64,000 nucleotides of DNA, taken from Adiantum capillus-veneris. Its lineage: Eukaryota > Streptophyta > Polypodiopsida > Polypodiales > Pteridaceae. A program made the position numbers and the translations under genes. Positions 59,030 through 64,000 of this stretch are shown here, piece by piece. The stretch spans positions 95,187,247-95,251,246 of the forward strand of contig CM043954.1 in assembly GCA_014529385.2 (NCBI GenBank), written 5' to 3'. The notes beneath the pieces were generated by a model. That model had not been told where the DNA came from and did not search any database. It saw only the letters and a program-made list of their open reading frames with translations. Each line of letters opens with the position of its first letter. Positions within the stretch are counted from its first letter, which is position 1.

Positions 59030-59995
59030 ATATGATACCACACTGTTGTCAAACCCTCCTCCCAGGGCCCCCCTCTCTATGGCGAGAGAGGTCTATGCTA
59101 ATGATTGCACAAATCTGGTACAATGGTCTACATGCAATGGACTTGGCAACAATGTCGATGATGAGACGGGCTGAAAACTGAAAACGCTAGGGACTGAAAT
59201 CTGCAAATCTGCTAACTGCTGAATTCTGACACTGTGTCGACGACGCGACGACGATGCACTGAAAATGCAGATGCTGAAATCTGCAAACAACGGACTGAAA
59301 CTGAAAACGCTGGCTGATCTGACTGTGCGGCGAGGATCTGTTGTGGGTAGGTGAGATCTGTGAGGTTTGGGGCTGTACTTGCGGAGTCTAAGTGCTGAAA
59401 ACAGAAAACGCTGATGCTAGGGGCTCGGCAAATTGCAAAATGCTGATGTGCAAGTCGCAAAAACACCAGGCTAATCTGGGATCTGCAAAAACGCTAGGCA
59501 CTCTGCAACAAAAACGCCAAGGCTGATCTGCTGTAGAAAACGCTGGGTTGAAATTGCTGGTGAAAACACCAAAAGGTCTGTTGGCTGAAAACGCTAGGGA
59601 ATTGTGCCGGTCTTGCTGAGAAGGTGCACTGCAAGTGTAGGAACTTCTGCTGCCTCTTCTGCCAGAAAGTGCTAGCGCTAGGTTTCTTTCATAGAGCTTA
59701 GCAAATTTGTCCTACCCAGTTTCCCAACAAAAGTCACTTATTAATAATAAGTGAAAAATTGATAAAATAGGGAAAATGGGTTCTGTGCACTTTTAAATGC
59801 TCATGATGGATACTGACTATAATGCTGATGATCATGTTGTGTGCAACCAGAGGATGTGCAACTATTCTAAGTGCCTGGACATGCACGGCCTGCGCACACG
59901 CTCACAAAGGTTGCAGAACTCTTCCTAAGCTGACTTGAACCCTGGACCTGAAGTAGCTTGTCCACATGCACATAGGGTTAGATGTGCACGTAACA
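58808..59995 (-). repeat. family C-related LTR (E)
   Basis: 1188 bp, minus strand TGTTACGTGCACATC...CACCTTACA. About 85 percent like C LTRs by eye. The purine-rich spot of C LTRs (gagagatagagagaag) is here a long (GA)n, and the TATATAAG box is lost (tcatagagc). Many AAAACGCT motifs (sense AGCGTTTT) at 59170-59600. Confidence 0.8.
58970..59026 (+). repeat. (GA)n inside LTR E
   Basis: About 28 GA units at the site of a short purine tract in the related LTRs. Confidence 0.95.
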
Positions 59996-60202
59996 ACCTC
60001 TCCCATCACCATCGCCACCAGGATACAATGGTTGGAGCCCGTATGGGTATCCTTATTATCCGTACTTGGGATACGCACCTAACTAGCCAAAAGATTTTAA
60101 AGATGACGGCTCGACAATAATTTTTTCACCTTTTATGGGGTGAAAGATCGGAAGAAAGTGTTAAAGTTCCTCCAACAATTCGACAACATTTATGCTTTGG
60201 GG
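59996..60202 (+). pseudogene. Gag N-terminal fragment
   Basis: Plus strand SPSPPGYNGWSPYGYPYYPY, LGYAPN-stop-PKDFKDDGSTI, SPFMG then KVLKFLQQFDNIYALGCQ: a Pro/Tyr-rich head and the F-x-G...KKVLKFLQQFD start of a Gypsy Gag core. Two stops; cut off by an LTR end at 60203. Confidence 0.6.
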
Positions 60203-60521
60203 TGTCAAAGGTGCAGCGGAAAAGGGTGAATCGGGTGATGAACTTGTCTGCAACTGCAAGCAAAGCCAATAGATCTCGTATCTATCATGATGGATCTCCT
60301 CGTCGTCAAGCTCCTAGCACGTTGCCCACTGAACGGTCATGGGAACTCACCGCACGCAATGCCACACCAAGAGGGTGTGCACATGGCAAGCATGAGGAAG
60401 CGTTAGTTGTAGGAAGAGGGATCGTTGAAGGAGAAAACGCTAGAGAGAGAGAGATCGAAGGAGGTAAGAGAAAACGCTAGAGAGAGAATGTGGTGCATAT
60501 ACAAAACGCTAGCAACAACAA

Positions 60522-60588
<67 letters not shown>

Positions 60589-60590
60589 AA
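60203..60590 (-). repeat. partial C-like LTR with (GA)n
   Basis: Its edge TGTCAAAGGTGCAGCGGAA matches the 3' edge of LTR F. AAAACGCTAG repeated at about 60437, 60470 and 60503, then (GA)n 60524-60585. Other end not defined. Confidence 0.5.
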
Positions 60591-60624
60591 ACGCTCAATC
60601 TCTGCACTGATCAACACATGCGTG

Positions 60625-61208
60625 TGTCAGGTGCAGCGGAAGAGAATAAGGATTTTGCTCGAATCTAGTACTCCGCACACAAACACAAGTGACACTTTAC
60701 TTCACTTGAAAGAACTAAATTGAACTGAAAGAAAGAGAGAGACGAGAGAGAGAAAAGAGACGACACAGGGATCTCGGGTCCCAATCCTCAAGGGCCCCCT
60801 TGCTCTGTTGCCAGAGCAGTACTATCTTTTTTCTTGCACAATTCTACTACAATGATGCTGATGCTAATGCTAATGGGTATTGATGCTTGGGAATATGACG
60901 ATGACGACGAAGGTGTCGTCGTGAAGTCTGGGATCTGCGACGATGGCGACGAAAGTGTCGTCGTCAAGATAGGGATCTGCAATGAATAAATAAGTGAATG
61001 TGTAAAATGTGTACTTCGGCAAAAAGGGTTCAATGCTCTGAAAAATGCTCATGCTAACCGACTGTGCAAGAGAGGGTATGCAACTGTGATCGGCCTGGCA
61101 TGTCTTGCTAGAGGCTCACAAAGTGCCAGGCTTAATCCTAAGCTAAGACTCATGCTAGACTATCGCATAAGCATGCCCACGTGGCGCAAGTAAAGTGCGC
61201 ATGTGACA
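60625..61208 (-). repeat. solo LTR F
   Basis: 584 bp, minus strand TGTCACATGCG...TGCACCTGACA. Flanks gcgtg (60620-60624) and acgtg (61209-61213) agree in four of five bases, as for an old target duplication. No primer site or polypurine tract on either side. Confidence 0.6.
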
Positions 61209-61835
61209 ACGTGTTACCGGGGAACGTCCATTTAGGGGGGAGGGGGAACGTTGGAACGACATTCTAGGCCTCATACAAGCTGTGGAACATTTCGGAACAG
61301 CCAGCCGTTTTCGGACGAGCAGTTGATACCGGAACGAACGGCCTGGAACAGTCCAAGACTCCAAAACGGCCAGATTTTTAGATTTTGGTCTTGTGAGCTA
61401 GATATTCAGATTTTGGCATTCTATCTTGTGAGCCTCCCCCTTATGAAGTGCCCCTCCCCCCACCCTTTACCTTGACAATGCACACAAGCTTTCAAGGGCC
61501 AAGGCTCAAGCTCTACCCTCTCGAGTCTCGACTCTCATACTTTAGCTTCTTTCAAGCTCTCAAGTCTACAAGGCTACATAGTACAAGCTCTCTCCGTATC
61601 TCTCTCGAGCTTTCCCCCTCTGTCTCTCTCTCCCTCTCAAGCTCTCAAGTCTACATGACATCCGTGTCACGTTTGCCATAGTAATGTTGAATGGTCTTCA
61701 AATCAAGGTTTTTGTGAGTATTAATACAACTTGTTTTCAAATTTCAATCATACAAAGCTAAAAATTGCATATTTGGGTGTTTTTAATGCCTCCCGTTTCG
61801 AGGACCCTTGCCGTTTGTTAGAGTTACACCACCGT
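61209..61835. mobile_element. element H, copy 2 (reverse orientation to copy 1)
   Basis: Starts GTTACCGGGGAACG near 61213 and ends gagttac at 61821-61827. Core blocks (gcttatgaag..cccctcccccc, gcacacaagctttcaaggg, aaaaattgcatatttgggtg) match 33005-33470 in reverse complement. No coding potential. Confidence 0.7.
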
Positions 61836-61849
61836 TGCTTCCCCATTTT

Positions 61850-62099
61850 GTACGGCTAGTGATTGTCTTGGGTTGGCCACCCATCGCACATCATGTAGAT
61901 TGCATGGGCGAACACTTTAGCACGTGTCCGACCGGTCATTTCCTGAGCCTGGACATTTTTAGCCATTTTTGGGCTTTTTTGTTTTTTGCACCAGTTACAC
62001 ATTTTGCCCTACCTCAACCTAAGATTTTATAAATAGAATGCTTAGGGTCGTGTAGTCATTCAGATTGTGTATTGAGAGCATCATTTGCAGAGCACTTGT

Positions 62100-62155
<56 letters not shown>

Positions 62156-62224
62156 GTTTTCGTCGCGCGTGGCTCACACCCTCTCCCCCTCTCTCGCGTT
62201 TTTGGCGTGCGTGGCTCACTCTCA
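61850..62224 (+). repeat. LTR-like promoter unit G
   Basis: TATA box TTATAAATA at 62027, (TC)n at 62101-62152, two cgcgtttt(t/c) motifs, CA end at 62224 followed by a primer-site-like sequence. Left edge not defined. Confidence 0.5.
62027..62035 (+). promoter_or_regulatory. TATA box of unit G
   Basis: TTATAAATA, about 75 bp before (TC)n. Confidence 0.5.
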
Positions 62225-62236
62225 CATGGTATCAGT
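62225..62236 (+). other. degenerate primer-binding site of unit G
   Basis: TGGTATCAGTCT; first nine bases match the initiator tRNA-Met site. Confidence 0.5.
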
Positions 62237-62830
62237 CTCCAAGCTTTGAAGGATCTGCATCGATCTCCTTCCTACAGCCTAGCGCTAGCAATTTTGCAGC
62301 CTTCCATTGCGGCAAATCGCAAAAAGGTCAGCGTTTTTCAGCCCTAGCGTTTTCTTCAAACAGCCTTGCGTTTTTGCACTTGGCGGCCTTGATCTGCATA
62401 CCTCCTGCAAGCGCTACCCTCCTTGCCAGAGATCACCCAAAACAGCCCAATTCAGCCTGGCGTTTTTGCTGGCAGATTTGCATTCTTTGCATCTGCTGGT
62501 GTTTTTGCACTTGCTGCGTTTTTTGAAGACCTGCTGTGTTTTCAGTACAACGCCGAGCTTGTGCACTCGAGGAAGCGGTTTTCCCTCGCCTAGAGAGTTC
62601 TCTACTGCAGAACTTGCAGATCTACCCCTTGGATAGGTATCTACACCCAATCGGCACCATTTTGGTACTTGCTGTTTTTTCTCTGTTTTCAGTCCCTCGA
62701 CGGTTGAGAAGTGCGAGAACCCCCTCCTCTGACACTTTGCGACACTCCTGTACCAATGGGTGGCGTACATGTACGCTGAAATCTCTATTACAGCAGCGTT
62801 TTCAGCACCCTTTGCAACGTTTTTAGGGCG
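62237..62830 (+). other. leader of unit G with AGCGTTTT motif array
   Basis: At least eight AGCGTTTT / GCGTTTTT / TTTTCAGC motifs in sense orientation. No Gag found downstream; the ~570 bp after this show no gene. Confidence 0.5.
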
Positions 62831-63409
62831 GACAGCACGCTGAATTTTTATCCTTTATGTGGTTGATCACTCCCTTGCTTGTCAGGACACCATCCGGTGG
62901 TTGTCTGAGCGGTTATTTTTGGACTGCTACAGCATTGGAGACGGTACCTTGACCTTCGTCGGCGACTTGCGATCTTATCGATCTACCTCTTGGACTACTC
63001 TTTGAGCACGCGACATGTCGACTCCGAAGTAGAAGGGACAAGCCCTAACCCCCTTAGGCCCCTCGACCCATTTTTTGGGTTCAGTTCCTCTTGTCCACTT
63101 GGCCATTTCTCTTCCAGTTGTGCACGCCACGTCATCACTTTGTGAAATGAACACCGTTATGAAGTGGGCTGGGTTGGAAGTTGGCATTGGACACTCCAGT
63201 TCCTAGGTCGTTCCTTTTAGGATCTCATGGAGATTATGTCTCTTGGACATATGAGGTTTGGGGGCTGTATCTCAGTTGATTGTTACTGGTGGACATCCTC
63301 CCTTTCGTTTGCCCCCTTTTTTTGGTTCCCTATTTTTGGGGGTGGGGGGGGGCTTTGCTAACCTTTTTTAGTGGCGCCTCCTCTTCTGTAGGCTGGGAGC
63401 ATAGCAGCT

Positions 63410-63745
63410 ATGGTACGGGACGGGACGGGACGTTTAATACGCGGTGTACAATACGCGTACTACACATATTTTTGAGAATTAAAAATAAAATATGTCAACT
63501 TTTTTAGATATGATACTTTAATAAGAACAATTGAAGCGGTTCATGGACCTCCTCAATGACTCTTCAATATTTAGCCATAGCATACATAAACAAGCACCAT
63601 GAAGCTCTAAAACACAATTGATCAATTAGAAAAAGACATACATTTTGAGCAAAAAACGTTAGAATAGAAAACGTTATGAGACGTATTGTACGTTTCAATA
63701 CGGGACGTCGTGTATTCTACATAAAATACACGTATTTTAGCTGCT
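63410..63745. repeat. small repeat rich in ACGGG and AATACG motifs
   Basis: gcagctatgg before and gctgctatgg after; inside, three gggac units at the left and cgggacgtcgtgtattctac at the right, with AATACG / CGTATT repeated on both sides in opposite orientation. MITE-like, no coding. Confidence 0.45.
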
Positions 63746-64000
63746 ATGGTTGGGAGGTTCCTTCATTTGGGTTGTCGGCTCCCCTACCTATTGGCTGCAA
63801 GTATATCAGTGGGGCTGGGATTTTTTTGCGCATCCTAGTGGAATTTATACTGCAGGACCTTCCTGCTGCCTCTCCTTTCTCTTCTCTGTCCCTCCCTCTC
63901 CATTTTACTCTGCCCTTTAACAGGTAAATCTGAAAGACTCAGTGCATAGAGCCTGAAACTAAAGAAAGTCTGTCCTCTGAGAAATAGTTTGGTGGACGGA
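63746..64000. other. no gene seen
   Basis: CT-rich sequence without motif matches in the window. Confidence 0.5.

Overview
The window reads as an intergenic stretch of a large, repeat-rich land-plant genome. Plant-typical signs are primer-binding sites complementary to initiator tRNA-Met (TGGTATCAGAGC and its reverse complement), LINEs with a DUF4283-like ORF1 plus CCHC knuckle and a zf-RVT-like C-terminus, Copia and Gypsy remnants, a pentatricopeptide-repeat remnant, and telobox motifs. A fern or other large-genome plant would fit, but the lineage is a guess. I see no rRNA, tRNA, CRISPR array or prokaryotic gene. Almost everything is nested, decayed transposable elements; the only candidate host gene is a putative plastid-targeted 5' gene fragment at 29.48-29.91 kb.

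Layout: 0-1.3 kb, 3' end of a LINE with (TC)n tails. 1.4-12.0 kb, a gag-only LTR element (A, + strand) whose gag is split at 2774/7616 by a second gag-only LTR element (B, minus strand) flanked by ACGG; A ends in a long LTR full of (TC)n and poly-C. 12.4-12.9 kb, an AT-rich foldback repeat. 16.4-19.8 kb, a truncated Copia (minus); 19.9-21.2 kb, a Gypsy pol fragment (minus). 24.4-28.5 kb, a LINE (minus) split by a deleted Copia (+). 31.8-32.5 kb, Copia gag (minus). 32.8-33.7 and 61.2-61.8 kb, two inverted copies of a terminal-inverted-repeat element. 34.3-34.7 kb, PPR remnant. 37.3-39.2 kb, a third gag-only element (D). 39.2-48.4 kb, a cluster of one Gypsy family (C): an inverted LTR, an inactivated gag-pol, two tandem LTRs around a pol-less derivative, and a leader fragment. 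48.8-55.3 kb, a nearly complete LINE lying inside a (GA)n microsatellite. 55.4-58.7 kb, a duplicated block with TGACG-bearing subrepeats. 58.8-62.8 kb, more C-like LTRs, a solo LTR and another LTR-leader.

Three themes cut across families. Long (TC)n tracts sit, in the sense of transcription, downstream of LTR TATA boxes. A short motif AGCGTTTT (often joined to TTTTCAGC) recurs many times in the transcribed LTR or leader part of several elements, always sense-oriented, and also appears as full palindromes in the 32.8-33.7 kb element. Non-homologous retrotransposons (B and the 16-19 kb Copia) share a leader block. All functional statements are read by eye from the sequence; no database search was run.
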